This document shows positions 1 through 10,244 of a DNA stretch of 64,000 nucleotides, piece after piece. Position numbers and translations under genes: made by a program. Each line of letters opens with the position of its first letter. Positions within the stretch are counted from its first letter, which is position 1. This DNA is from Anthracocystis setariae. Its lineage: Eukaryota; Basidiomycota; Ustilaginomycetes; Ustilaginales; Ustilaginaceae. Under the pieces are notes generated by a model. That model was not told the DNA's origin and did no database searches. It saw only the letters and a program-made list of their open reading frames with translations. The stretch spans positions 496,001 to 560,000 of the forward strand of contig CAKMXJ010000011.1 in NCBI GenBank assembly GCA_928724745.1. The letters run 5' to 3'.

Positions 1-564
1 CGATAGCGGAAACAAAGCTTCCTCGAGATGGTGCTCAAGCAAAAGGCACTCTTGAAAAACCCTATCGGACATTTCATAGCTGGACCCTGAAGAGGAATCA
101 AATCACACTCTGTGTAAGATCCGCTAGCTAACAATTATTCAAAGTGTAAAGAAATTGAAAAAAGCAAAACCTTCTTGTCATCGGAAGCATCCGACTGCGA
201 AGGACAAGGCATCGAGTCACGGGTGAATTTATTATTTTTTTTATTTTAATTTTTTAGATGAATTTAATTTCAACTGGGCGGATGCGGGTTAAAGTGCTGA
301 AAGGCTGTGCGGCGATTCGCTGCAATACGGAAATGTTTCGCGGGATTATTTTGGGCGCTTGGACCCGACTGCCGACTCGGCTTCCTTCATCTTTCAACAC
401 CACCGTCTTCATCTCGTCGTCCCTGCACCATCATACCCAACGCCATTCGTATAGCTTGACGACGTTCTTGCTTCATACCTCATATCCTCAAGTGTCGCAA
501 AAAAAAAAAGTCAATCGCTCATCCTCCTGGTCTTGCAAGCACCTACGCTCTATCGACGTTCACC
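1..564. other. Intergenic region upstream of LEU4
   Basis: No supportable gene is seen. The stretch is AT-rich around 220-260 and has a run of A at about 499-509 shortly before the LEU4 start. It presumably holds the LEU4 promoter and 5' leader. The small open frame starting at 258 overlaps the LEU4 start in another frame and has no recognisable domain. Confidence 0.6.
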
Positions 565-2454
565 ATGGCGCCTATGATCCCCGGTGACAAGTACAAACCG
601 TACCAGCCGCTTCATCTTCCGAATCGAGCATGGCCTTCCAAAATCCAGACCAAGTCGCCGATTTGGGCCTCGGTCGATCTTCGCGATGGTAACCAGGCGC
701 TCATCAACCCCATGTCTGGAGAGCAAAAACTCAAATTTTACCAGAAGCTCGTCGAGGTCGGCTTCAAGGAGATCGAGGTCGCCTTCCCTTCCGCTTCCGA
801 TACCGACTTTGGCTTCGTCCGTCACATTATCGAGAACAACATGATCCCCGACGATGTCTATATCCAGGTTCTTACTCCTGCTCGTGAAGAGCTCATCCGA
901 AGAACCTTTGAATCCATCAAGGGCGCCAAGAACGTCGTCCTTCACATGTACAACGCCTCCTCGCCGCTCTTCCGCAACGTCGTCTTCAACAACTCGCAGG
1001 AGCAGACCATCGACCTCGCGGTGCGTCACACCAAGATCGTGCGCGAGCTGGTGGATCACTACTCGAAACCCGAGAACGGCGGCACCCACTTCAAGTACGA
1101 GTATTCACCAGAGACCTTCACTCAGACCGAGATGGACTTTGCGGTCAAGATCTGCGAGGCCGTTCGAGAGGCTTGGGGCAAGGCAAGCCATCAAAACCCG
1201 ATCATCTTCAACCTTCCTGCCACCGTCGAGGTCGGTCCCCCTAACCACTATGCCGATCAGATCGAGTACTTCTGCACCCATATCACCGACCGTGCTTCGG
1301 TGATCGTCTCGCTTCACCCTCACAACGACCGAGGCTGCGCCGTCGCAGCTACCGAGCTTGGTCTTCTCGCTGGTGGCGATCGAGTCGAAGGCTGCCTGTT
1401 TGGTAACGGTGAGCGTACCGGCAACGTCGACATTGTCACCCTTGCTCTCAACCTCTATTCCCAAGGCATCCAGCCTGGTGAGATCGATCTCTCCGATATC
1501 CAGAGCGTCGTCGACGTGGTCAGCGGCTGCAACGACATCCCCGTCCATCCTCGTCACCCCTATGCCGGCGATCTCGTCTTCACTGCCTTCTCCGGCAGTC
1601 ACCAGGACGCCATCAAGAAGGGTTTCGCCGCCCAGGCCAAGCGCATCGCTGCCGGCGACAACACCTGGGAAATTCCTTACCTTCCCATCGACCCTCTCGA
1701 CCTTGGATGCACGTACGAGGCTGTCATTCGCGTCAACTCTCAGTCCGGAAAGGGTGGTGTCGCCTATCTGGTCGCACAGAGCCTTGGCCTCGATCTTCCA
1801 CGCAGGATGCAGGTCGCCTTCTACCAGGTCATTCAGCAGGTCGCCGACCGCACGGGCAAGGAGATGACCACCGAAGACATCACCAGCATCTTCACCAAGA
1901 CCTACCACCTTGCCTCGCTCGAGGCTGGCCGCAACGAGGGCCGATTCGCTCTTCGTGGCTACTCGCTCTCCGACGACCTGGCCAGCAGCATCACTTCCGA
2001 AGACGAGCACGGCTCGGGTCTTCACACTCCTCGCCATCGACGCTTCACCGGCAAGGTGCTGCACCAGGGCAAGGTGTACGAGCTGACTGGTACCGGAAAC
2101 GGTGCGCTTTCGGCTTTCCTCGATGCGATCGAGTCTGAATTCGGCATCAAGGCCGAGATTCGCGAGTACAGCGAACATGCCATCATCAAGCCGTCCAACC
2201 TGTCCAATGCTTCGTCGGCCGCAGGGTCGCGTCCCAACGGTTCCAAGGCGCAAGCGGCTTCCTACGTCGAGCTCATCGATCCGGTTCAGAAGGAGCAGGT
2301 GGGAGAGAAGAAGGCCGAGGGTTTCTGGGGTGTTGGCATCGACGTCGACATCACCACCGCTTCGCTCAAGGCCGTGCTCTCGGCGCTTAGCAACATCTCG
2401 AAACCTGAGGCCATCATTGCCGATGCGGTTGGCGCCACCAATGGCAACCACTAA
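565..2454 (+). CDS. LEU4: 2-isopropylmalate synthase
   Basis: The enzyme condenses acetyl-CoA with 2-oxoisovalerate, the first committed step of leucine synthesis. The 629-residue product has the fungal (LeuA type 2) layout. The N-terminal HMGL-like TIM barrel carries the metal/catalytic motif DLRDGNQAL (residues 38-46), the metal-binding HPHND (251-255) and the glycine-rich GNGERTGN near 280. The C-terminal part from about residue 480 is the LeuA regulatory domain ([18 protein letters not shown]), which in the family binds leucine for feedback inhibition. The start at 565 sits in a good context (CACCATGG). No obvious mitochondrial presequence is seen at this start, although yeast makes both mitochondrial and cytosolic forms. 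No intron is needed. The gene converges on RAD3, with 229 bp between the stops. Confidence 0.96.
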   Translation: MAPMIPGDKYKPYQPLHLPNRAWPSKIQTKSPIWASVDLRDGNQALINPMSGEQKLKFYQKLVEVGFKEIEVAFPSASDTDFGFVRHIIENNMIPDDVYIQVLTPAREELIRRTFESIKGAKNVVLHMYNASSPLFRNVVFNNSQEQTIDLAVRHTKIVRELVDHYSKPENGGTHFKYEYSPETFTQTEMDFAVKICEAVREAWGKASHQNPIIFNLPATVEVGPPNHYADQIEYFCTHITDRASVIVSLHPHNDRGCAVAATELGLLAGGDRVEGCLFGNGERTGNVDIVTLALNLYSQGIQPGEIDLSDIQSVVDVVSGCNDIPVHPRHPYAGDLVFTAFSGSHQDAIKKGFAAQAKRIAAGDNTWEIPYLPIDPLDLGCTYEAVIRVNSQSGKGGVAYLVAQSLGLDLPRRMQVAFYQVIQQVADRTGKEMTTEDITSIFTKTYHLASLEAGRNEGRFALRGYSLSDDLASSITSEDEHGSGLHTPRHRRFTGKVLHQGKVYELTGTGNGALSAFLDAIESEFGIKAEIREYSEHAIIKPSNLSNASSAAGSRPNGSKAQAASYVELIDPVQKEQVGEKKAEGFWGVGIDVDITTASLKAVLSALSNISKPEAIIADAVGATNGNH

Positions 2455-2683
2455 GTATCAAGAGTGTTCGGCTTCCCAAAAGAAAAGAAAAAGAAAAGAA
2501 AAAAAAAAAAATGGCAATTCATTCTGTGCGAGCACGTCTCTTCCTTTGCAGTGTGTCTTGAGAGTTCCAAAGCAGTGTTTGGGTCGAAAATTCTCCCCCT
2601 CCTTGGCGGCAGCGTGGCTGTGTTTGCCTGCCTGTCGAAACCTGGGTTTAAAAAAGTTGACTTTGTTGGGACGGTTGAGCAGC

Positions 2684-5227
2684 TTAGTCGTCCTGCATGG
2701 CGTCCAGCTCTTCGATCTGTTGTGCAAGCTCGTCTCCGCCACCAAACTCTTTATCAAAGTCATCCTGATCGTCCTTACCCGGTTCCAGATCACTATCCGA
2801 GTCATTCCTGTCCACAACTTCGCCGTTGGCATCCACCTTGAGTTCACCACCCATGAGCTTCTTGAACGTCTCCCTCTCCTTGGCCTGTCTCGACTCGATA
2901 TCGCTAAGCTCCCACAAACTTACACCGTTCTTGCCCTCGGGATACGGTTGCGCCATACTCCTGATGAAGAGCTTGGATTCGACAATGGCCATATCGGTGG
3001 ACAAGTTGGAATGGGTTTCCTTGATGTACTGCGCGATCCATTTGGGCAGCTTGTTGCGCTTGTCCGCTCGGGCAAACCGTTTGTCTGCAAACACCATGAG
3101 ACCGTAATCCGTCTTTCCGCGCAAAACTCGACCTACGCATTGCGCAGCATGACGCATAGCATCGAACGTGAGAAAGTCGTTTTCGCGAATGCGGAAGTTG
3201 TCGCGCAAAAACTCGAGACGTGCTTTGAGAATCCTCGACTCGGTGTATTGATACGGAACGCCAAACATGATGACCGCTCGGCCGTAATTGTGATCGAAAT
3301 CGATGCCTTCCGATACCTTTCCTCGCGCCACCGACAGAAGGATGGCGCCTCGACCATTGTCGCAAGCTCGCCTGTAGTTTTCCAAAGCGATGCTCGTTTC
3401 GGGTGCATCGGGCGTTTCGATAAAGATGAGCTTGTACTTCCACACTTCGTCGAGGATGCCCATATCGTGCCATGCGGCAACGATGCTCTCCATGTACAGA
3501 TACGACGGAAAGAAAGCGACGATGCCGTCGGGAACGCATTTGGCATACTCGATCAAGATGCTTCCGTAGTTGCGCACCACAGCAGGGTCGTTGCGCACCT
3601 CGAATCGCGACGAGATGGCCACCTGGTCGCTGCCTCGAGTGATGACGAGCGGCAAGAAACACTGGCGAGTGAGTGTCATGGCGTAACTCTCCTGCACAAT
3701 GGCATCGAACTTGAGCATCTTTGGATACATGTCGAGCGGACTGATGGTACCACTCGTGATGATGACGCTCGAAAAGCGCTCAAACACGGGAGCGATCGCC
3801 AAGCTGGCATCCAAGCAAGTGAAGTGGAAGATGGGATTGGGCACCGTGGCGTTCTCTGTCTCAAACGGTTCCAAGATGAGCAGGAAACCTTTGTCGTAGG
3901 TGGCGACGAGCGTGGCGAAGGCAGCGACCTTTTGAAGTGCCGAGTACTCGTCAAGCCGAGTTAGTTCGAGCGTGCCAACGAGCATGCGCAGACGTTCGGC
4001 ACAGAAGCGCAGCGGTTTGCGCTCGATGTAGGTGATATCTTTGAGATGCTGCAAGAATGAGGCAGGTGTCTCTGCTACGACGTGGAGGACGCGCATGCGC
4101 GTCTTGAGGTATTCGACGAAGCGCTTGAGGAAGGCAACAAAGTGCTCGGCCCGCCGAATGTTGCCGGGCACAGCTTCTTGAAGCAGATCGTCGGGCAACA
4201 CTGGATTTGCCATGAACGATTCCGCGTCTCTTTGCTCTCCTTGTTCTTGTAGACCCTCCACTAGACGTGCGTACTCGTCTTGCAGTTTGGATGCGTCTGT
4301 CTTCTTGATCTCGTCGACGCGGTCGGAAAGCTGGTTGATGCTGCGGTAGGCGCTATCGAGCATTGGACGGGTGAGATCGATGGAGAGCGATTCGATGCAG
4401 ACATTGTCGATGTTGTGCGCCTCGTCGAATACCACGATGGCATCCTTGCTCATCTCCTTGCTGACCTGTTCGGCGACTTTGGGATCGAGGAGGTAGTGAA
4501 AACTGTAGATGATGATGTCCACAAAGGGGATCATTCGTCGGATCGCAAAGTAGGGGCAAATGCCCTTGTCGCGAGCATACTGTTTGACCTCTTCTAGCGT
4601 CCAAACACCTTTGGGGATGAGTTGGCCCGGTTCCATCTTGCCGAGCTCCTCGTGGAATTCACAGAGCTCGACGCTTCCTGGATCTTGTCGACCCTTCTCG
4701 CACGCCCAGCTGCTCGTCATGTCCCTGCATCTTGCATCTACGACTTTGCCCTTCCTTTCTCTGCTGACGTTCGGATGGATGCACAGATTCTTCCTTGAAC
4801 TCAATCCCAATGCCAGGATGTCTTCCATCTGTCCGCCAGCCTTACCCTTGCCCTTCATCTCGACATTGTGCTCGGCTGGGCCGACCGATCCTTCGGCTTC
4901 GTTCTTGACCACCTCTGACTCTTCCCCTTCGGATACGTTGTATCGTGCACGGTATTCCATCAACCTCTTGAGCTCGGCCAACGCTTTTTCGATCTCGGGC
5001 ACCGTACGCGAGCAGTAGATGAGCTTTCTCTTGGCCGGATGAAAGAGCTGATAGCTGACGATGAGGCTTAGAAGCGAAACAGTCTTGCCGGTGCCCGAAG
5101 GCATTTCAAGAACGCAGTGGCCGTTGGCATCGAGCGTACGTTTGAGGTCCGTCATGTAGGCATACTGCTCGGGATAGATCTTCGGATACGGGAAGAGCAC
5201 CGGCAGCTCATCAATATAGAACTTCAT
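2684..5227 (-). CDS. RAD3: TFIIH 5'-3' DNA helicase Rad3/XPD
   Basis: This is the superfamily 2 iron-sulfur helicase of TFIIH, which opens DNA in nucleotide excision repair and helps hold the complex for RNA polymerase II initiation. The 847-residue product shows Walker A SGTGKT (44-49), the DEAH box (268-271) and a C-terminal helicase core ending in the motif VI-like QCVGRVLRGKTDYG. Four cysteines, at about 149, 167, 189 and 224, match the spacing of the XPD 4Fe-4S cluster. Two differences from yeast Rad3 are visible: an insert of roughly 35 residues before the first cluster cysteine (about 98-135), and a highly acidic tail (DSDSDLEPGKDDQDDFDKEF). The ATG at 5227 begins MKFYIDELPVLFPY, the canonical N-terminus. 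There is no intron. The length is somewhat above the usual 760-780 residues. Confidence 0.97.
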   Translation of the reverse strand: MKFYIDELPVLFPYPKIYPEQYAYMTDLKRTLDANGHCVLEMPSGTGKTVSLLSLIVSYQLFHPAKRKLIYCSRTVPEIEKALAELKRLMEYRARYNVSEGEESEVVKNEAEGSVGPAEHNVEMKGKGKAGGQMEDILALGLSSRKNLCIHPNVSRERKGKVVDARCRDMTSSWACEKGRQDPGSVELCEFHEELGKMEPGQLIPKGVWTLEEVKQYARDKGICPYFAIRRMIPFVDIIIYSFHYLLDPKVAEQVSKEMSKDAIVVFDEAHNIDNVCIESLSIDLTRPMLDSAYRSINQLSDRVDEIKKTDASKLQDEYARLVEGLQEQGEQRDAESFMANPVLPDDLLQEAVPGNIRRAEHFVAFLKRFVEYLKTRMRVLHVVAETPASFLQHLKDITYIERKPLRFCAERLRMLVGTLELTRLDEYSALQKVAAFATLVATYDKGFLLILEPFETENATVPNPIFHFTCLDASLAIAPVFERFSSVIITSGTISPLDMYPKMLKFDAIVQESYAMTLTRQCFLPLVITRGSDQVAISSRFEVRNDPAVVRNYGSILIEYAKCVPDGIVAFFPSYLYMESIVAAWHDMGILDEVWKYKLIFIETPDAPETSIALENYRRACDNGRGAILLSVARGKVSEGIDFDHNYGRAVIMFGVPYQYTESRILKARLEFLRDNFRIRENDFLTFDAMRHAAQCVGRVLRGKTDYGLMVFADKRFARADKRNKLPKWIAQYIKETHSNLSTDMAIVESKLFIRSMAQPYPEGKNGVSLWELSDIESRQAKERETFKKLMGGELKVDANGEVVDRNDSDSDLEPGKDDQDDFDKEFGGGDELAQQIEELDAMQDD

Positions 5228-5809
5228 CCTGGCTGCAGTCGAAAACTGGGACGGGTCAGCCCCTGTGTCACTGTATGAGTTGCACGAGCGTTTCGCTAGG
5301 TCAAAACCAGAGGGTCATCGAGATGTCGGCGCAGCGATGACATGGTAAGGAGGATGGCGCTGCGCAAAATGATTGGAATCGTTGTCATTCTGTGATTGTC
5401 CGACTAAAAAATAAGAATGTGGAGGCAATCAAAGCACCCATGCAAATTTCAGTCTAACAAGAAAGTTTTTGCAACACCGCCTGATTGTGGTGGTATTAGA
5501 TTCTACAGGTCATCTAGTCACTGCTGCCTGGTGAGTAGACAGTCAAGTGTGATTGCAATCATGCAAGGGCCAACCGCCGTGGAACCTCATCGTCATTACA
5601 CAGGCTGGCCATCTTTGCAGACGAAAGATGTACGGGACACAACACAAAAATTGCGAGACTAAGGGAACAACAGACATGAATTGAGAAAAAGACTGGCAAA
5701 AACAATCGTTTTTTTTTTCAACGTGAAACGCGAAAAAAAGAAGGGGAAAAAAGGGGGAAAAAATCAATCTAAAAATGCGAAAATGCGCCGAACCACCGTA
5801 AAAACGCGC
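5228..5809. other. Intergenic region between RAD3 and the EF-3 gene
   Basis: This stretch lies upstream of RAD3 and downstream of the EF-3 stop codon. It contains A- and T-rich tracts at 5709-5765 (poly-T then purine-rich AAAAAAGAAGG-like sequence) but no credible coding region. It probably holds the RAD3 promoter and the EF-3 3' end signals. Confidence 0.5.
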
Positions 5810-8800
5810 TCAGAGATCGTCGCCGTCATCATCAGGATCCATTCCAGCCTTCGCCTTCGCCATCCTGTTCTTCCTGGCAAGACGTTTGTCCTTCGAAGAT
5901 TCCTTCTTCGCTTTAGCAACGGCTGCAATCTTGTTTCCTAGCGCATCGAATTTGTCTTCATCGTCGTCCTTGGCTTCAAGTTTGGTACCCTTGCTGTTGG
6001 ATTCGGTCCAATCGTGACCAGAGGCGACGAGCACACCGTCGTTCATGGCCCAGATTTCCTTGCAAGTGCCTTCGGAAAACTCCTTGGAGTGGGTGATGAT
6101 GGCGACACCACCTTGGAACGACTCGATCGCCTTGATCAGGGCGGCGAGCGACTCGCGGTCCAAGAAGTTGGTGGGCTCGTCCAGGACGATGATGTGGGGA
6201 CGACGCCAGGTGGCGGCGGCGAGGACGACCTTGACCTTCTGACCACCGGAGAGACCGCGCATGGTGTTGTGCGAGGTGAACTCACGTTCGAGACCAAAGT
6301 CCTCAAAGTGGTTTTCGATCTCCTTGCGGACGAGGGGACGGTTCAGACCGAGCTTCTGCGCCTCCTTCTGGTCGAACTGCATCACCTTGCGCTCCATGCC
6401 ACGGGTGATGAGGTCGTCACGGGGCACCCAGATGTTGTCGGCGGATGACATGTTCTTGAACGAGACCTCGTACTGGAACGAGTTCTTGAGCTTCTTGCGG
6501 CCGACGATCTCGTCAAAGAGACGCTTGACGCCCTCGATGACAAAGACTTCGCCCTGCTTCTGGAGCGCCTTCTCCTCCTCGGTGAGCTCCTTGCTGTGCG
6601 ACTTCATGTGCTCTTCGAGGTCCTCACCGGTCTGGTAACGCCAGAGCATGTAGTCGAGCGGGGTCTTGTCGAGGTGCTGGTCGATGTGGTGGAAGGCGTG
6701 CTGGGCGACGTAGCCGATGACCAAGTTGGGGTGCTTCCACATCTCACCGGAGCCGGGCTCGGTGTCGCCGACGACGAGCTTGACGAGCGTCGACTTACCG
6801 GAACCGTTGGGACCGAGAATGGCGACACGCGAAGCGAGCGAGATCTGGATCGAGACACCCTTGAGCTGGGGAGCGGGGGTGTTGGGGTACTGGAAGATGA
6901 CGTCCTTCATCTTGATGAGCGACTTCTCCTTGGTCTTGACACCGTCGAGCAGAGGAGGGTCGGGGAGCTTGAACGAGTAGTCCTCGCCGGTGTTGAGCTC
7001 GGCGTAGGCCCTGGCCTCGGGAACACGCTTGACGAAGGCATCGAGGTTACCGGGGTATCGCTTGATCTTGAAGCGGTTGAGGTGGAGGATGTCGGTGCAG
7101 ACGTCGTTCAAGAAGCCCGAGTCGTGCGAGACGATGATGGCGGTGGCGGTCTTGAGGTTGATGAGGTAGTCGGTGATCCACTTGACGTTGACGACGTCCA
7201 AGTGGTTGGTGGGCTCATCGAGAAGCAGGATGTCGGCCTTGAACAAGATGGCACGGGCAAGGGCGACCTTCATCTTCCAACCACCCGAGAGACCGGCGAT
7301 GGGCGAGTTCTGACGGGCATCGTCGAAGCCAACCTCGTGAAGGGTGGCGACGGCCTCGTCACGGGTCATGCTGAGACGCTCGTCGGCGAGAATGAACTCG
7401 AGGACGGTCATGGTACCCTCGGAGCCGTCCAGATCGTGCTCGACGTACCAGGTACGGACCTCCTCGGGCGAGGGGAAGCCCTCGACCTGGCCGTTGGTGA
7501 TGGCACGCATGAGGGTCGACTTGCCGGAACCGTTACGACCGCAAAGACCGTACTTGTGACCACGCTTGAGACGCAGGGTGGCGGTGTTGAGGAGAATCTT
7601 GGCACCGTAAGCGAGCGAGAACTGACAGTTGCAAAGGTCCTCACCCTCCTCCTCGTCGTCGAAGATCTCGACGGTGTCACCGGTGGACTGGGCAAGGGCG
7701 GTGAGGAGAGCCTTGGAGATGGCCTTGGCCTGCTCGGGCTTGGAGCCCTTGATGAGGGTGATGTAGGGGATGAGAGCCGTCTCCCACTCGGTGAGCTCGA
7801 AGTTGCGGGCGTTGGCAAGGTTGGCAACGAGGGTGGCGAGGTAGGCAGCAAGGTTGGACTGAGCCTGGAGACTCTGAGCGCCGAGGGCCTTGTTGACCTC
7901 GTCGAGGGCCACCTTGTCGCTGACATCCTCGAGGGGCTTGACGTCGGAGCCGTCGCCGGTGACGTTGCCGACCTCGCGGAGGGTCTTGATGGCACGCTGA
8001 ACGACGGAACGAGCCTCGGGGTCAGCCATGGTGGACTCGATCTTGATCAAGCCAGGAAGGAGCTTGCCAAGGAAAGGACGAACGGTGCGCTCGTTGTCGA
8101 CAAGCTTGGTCATGTTGTCGATGATGACGGCGACCTTACGCTTGGTGGCGGTGGGACGCTCGTTGAGACCACGCGAGAGAAGGGGTACCATGAGAGCGAG
8201 GGTGGCGCTGTCGACCTCCTGGACGAAGGTGGTGGCGGACAGGAGCTGGATGGTCTTGGGGACCTCCTCGACGGGGTGGATGAGCGAGTTGATGAGGGCA
8301 GGGATGAAACGCTCGATATCCTTGTTGGAGATGAGGGCGCAGAGCTTGGTAAGCGAAGCGCGCGAAGCCTTCTGAACGTCAGACTTGGTGTCCCAGATGA
8401 CCTCGGACATGACAGGGATGATTTCGGGCATGAGGGCGGCAATGCGCTCGGGGCAGGCGGTGACCATCTCCTCGAGAAGGGCGATGCAGCCGGTCTTGAC
8501 CTGCCACTTACCGGCGGTACGAGCCTGCTCGAGAACCACCTTGAGCATCTGGGGCGCGGCCCACGGGGACATGACCTGAACGAAAGCCTTGAGGGCGTCG
8601 TAGGAAGCCTTCTGGACCGACTTCTCCTTGTCACCCATTGCCTCAACGAGAGGCGTAAGGACCTTCTCGAAGATGAAGGGCTCGACCTCGTGGCCAACAC
8701 CCTGCTCGCAGAGGTTGGAGATGAGAGCGCAAGCACCCTCGCGGGCGGAGGCGTTCTTCTTCTCGCCGAGACCCTTGAGGATGACGTTCTCGATGCCGAG

Positions 8801-9010
8801 GTTGGCAAGAGCAGCGGGGCCCTCGATCTTGACGAGGTTGGTGAGCTCCTGGGCAGCGTCCTTGTCACCGGAGAGGAGAGCGTCGGTTTCGGCGCTAGCC
8901 TCCTTCTTCTCGGCGGCGGCACCGCTCTTGGCGGCATCGCCAGCAGCGCCCTTGACGGATTTGGCGGGGATCTTGGCAGGAACGCCAGCAGCGGTTGGTG
9001 CGGGAGCCAT
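5810..9010 (-). CDS. TEF3: Translation elongation factor 3 (EF-3), ABC-F ATPase
   Basis: EF-3 is the fungal-specific ribosome-bound ATPase that releases E-site tRNA during elongation. The product is 1066 residues if the ATG at 9010 (MAPAPTAAGVPAK) is used. The open frame continues 31 codons further, to 9103, but that extension is hydrophobic and unlike EF-3, so 9010 is preferred. Residues up to about 400 form HEAT repeats. The first ABC domain has Walker A GRNGSGKST (around 488) and Walker B LLLDEPTNHLD. The second has GPNGSGKST (around 730), the signature LSGGQKVKV and VLDEPTNFLD. The chromodomain-like insert lies between the Walker A and signature of ABC2. The C-terminus is basic (KDKRLARKNRMAKAKAG) with a short acidic end. 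Codon choice is strongly biased, as expected for a highly expressed gene. The antisense strand is open over a long stretch, which is a by-product of that bias. Confidence 0.97.
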   Translation of the reverse strand: MAPAPTAAGVPAKIPAKSVKGAAGDAAKSGAAAEKKEASAETDALLSGDKDAAQELTNLVKIEGPAALANLGIENVILKGLGEKKNASAREGACALISNLCEQGVGHEVEPFIFEKVLTPLVEAMGDKEKSVQKASYDALKAFVQVMSPWAAPQMLKVVLEQARTAGKWQVKTGCIALLEEMVTACPERIAALMPEIIPVMSEVIWDTKSDVQKASRASLTKLCALISNKDIERFIPALINSLIHPVEEVPKTIQLLSATTFVQEVDSATLALMVPLLSRGLNERPTATKRKVAVIIDNMTKLVDNERTVRPFLGKLLPGLIKIESTMADPEARSVVQRAIKTLREVGNVTGDGSDVKPLEDVSDKVALDEVNKALGAQSLQAQSNLAAYLATLVANLANARNFELTEWETALIPYITLIKGSKPEQAKAISKALLTALAQSTGDTVEIFDDEEEGEDLCNCQFSLAYGAKILLNTATLRLKRGHKYGLCGRNGSGKSTLMRAITNGQVEGFPSPEEVRTWYVEHDLDGSEGTMTVLEFILADERLSMTRDEAVATLHEVGFDDARQNSPIAGLSGGWKMKVALARAILFKADILLLDEPTNHLDVVNVKWITDYLINLKTATAIIVSHDSGFLNDVCTDILHLNRFKIKRYPGNLDAFVKRVPEARAYAELNTGEDYSFKLPDPPLLDGVKTKEKSLIKMKDVIFQYPNTPAPQLKGVSIQISLASRVAILGPNGSGKSTLVKLVVGDTEPGSGEMWKHPNLVIGYVAQHAFHHIDQHLDKTPLDYMLWRYQTGEDLEEHMKSHSKELTEEEKALQKQGEVFVIEGVKRLFDEIVGRKKLKNSFQYEVSFKNMSSADNIWVPRDDLITRGMERKVMQFDQKEAQKLGLNRPLVRKEIENHFEDFGLEREFTSHNTMRGLSGGQKVKVVLAAATWRRPHIIVLDEPTNFLDRESLAALIKAIESFQGGVAIITHSKEFSEGTCKEIWAMNDGVLVASGHDWTESNSKGTKLEAKDDDEDKFDALGNKIAAVAKAKKESSKDKRLARKNRMAKAKAGMDPDDDGDDL

Positions 9011-10244
9011 TTTGCTGTTTTTTTTTGTGTAGTTATACGAAGAGGGAAGAGGTAGAAATGGTGAAAGAACTACGAACAGTCGCTTGTGCGAAACCCGTAG
9101 CAAACACCAGAGAGATAGTCGGAGAGATCGACTTTTTTGATTCTTCTAGAGAAGAAAGGAAAGAGCGTGGTAGGTCGCTCTAAGAAAAGAGGTGATGATG
9201 GACAGTGCTAGCGATAGCTCTGTAATGATGCCAAGAGGGGCGGAAGGGGGAAAGAAGGATGATGATGAGGAGAAGGAAAGAAACCGTGATCGGAATCTGA
9301 CGTTGATTGAGGTCGCAACTTGTGCTCCAAACAAAAGAAAAAAATTTGCAGGCGCAGAAGCAGACAAAATCAGACAAACGCTCGGCGCACTGTGCAGTGT
9401 AGTTGCTGTGTGGGCGCGGTCGTTACAGACAGGTGGCAATGCCTCAGCTCTCGGAATCGCCGACTGAGCGAAGAGGGAAAAAAAAGGCAAAAAAGAGGAA
9501 AAAAGTTGGTCGAACAGGATCTTCACGGCTTCGAACGGGGCTGCCTTGGAATTTTTTTTTTTTGGATTTCTTCCGATCGACATTCAGCAAAGCAACACAC
9601 TGTTCAGGTGCTTTCTTGCAAACTTTTCAGCGCCCAAAGTGGCAATGGCTTGAAATTCGAACTTTCAACGGCGCGCCCTATCTCGATACACTGTTCAAGT
9701 GCTTGTCACTCAACTTTGGCTTCTTTCAAGAAAACTAGCAAGTTGACTCTTGAGCCTGCAATACAAACAGATGCAAGGGTGGATGTCATTCGTCCCAAAT
9801 CTTTTATTTAACAGTTTTTGTCCGTTGTATTCACAAGAAGCGAAATTCACTTTTCCTTCTGGCACGAAACCCATTTTGAAGTTGTATTTTGCCTCTTCCT
9901 AACCACGTCCAAGTGGATGCTGGACGTCAACGTGGACCCTAGACGTTGACGTCAAAGTTGCAACACTCGTACGAAATCCTCCCATCGGCGGTTCGAACCC
10001 GATGCGGCCACGTCCTGCCCCACACCATGCATGCCCGCTGTGTGCCATCACTTCATCCACTCCCTCAAAGTATGCTGCGAAACGGTACGGTACACAGAGA
10101 AAAGGGGGAATGCTATGATGGATTATATGGTATGCTGACTACATGAGAGATGGTATGTACAGCCGAAGCTGCGGGGTATATAGTTAAGAAAAGGGGTACC
10201 AAGCGAATGCAGAATACAAATGGTATCATGAAGCTAGTCGGTGG
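9011..10244. other. Intergenic region upstream of the EF-3 gene
   Basis: No protein-coding gene is supported here. The first 500 bases hold purine/pyrimidine-rich tracts typical of a strong fungal promoter and leader of EF-3. An 11-bp perfect inverted repeat with a CRE palindrome lies at 9923-9953 and is listed separately. The 3' flank of the next gene occupies the right end. Confidence 0.5.
9923..9953. repeat. Perfect 11-bp inverted repeat containing CRE-like TGACGTCA
   Basis: The arms GACGTCAACGT (9923-9933) and ACGTTGACGTC (9943-9953) are exact reverse complements separated by nine bases. The right arm with its flanks contains the full palindrome TGACGTCA (9947-9954), the consensus site for ATF/CREB-type bZIP factors, and the left arm contains GACGTCA. 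The repeat lies about 910 bp upstream of the EF-3 start and about 290 bp past the stop of the next gene. It could be a paired bZIP site or a hairpin in a transcript; the sequence alone does not decide. Confidence 0.6.

Noticed and set aside
2102..3964. 620-codon plus-strand frame over the LEU4 3' end and RAD3 antisense
   Set aside because: It overlaps two confidently identified genes and has no family similarity.
6596..9055. 819-codon open frame antisense to the EF-3 gene
   Set aside because: It mirrors a strongly codon-biased gene, is Gly/Leu/Asp/Val-repetitive and has no recognisable domain.
9980..10010. GGTTCGAACCC, resembling a tRNA T-loop
   Set aside because: The flanking bases do not form a five-base T stem, and no anticodon or D arm could be placed on either strand.
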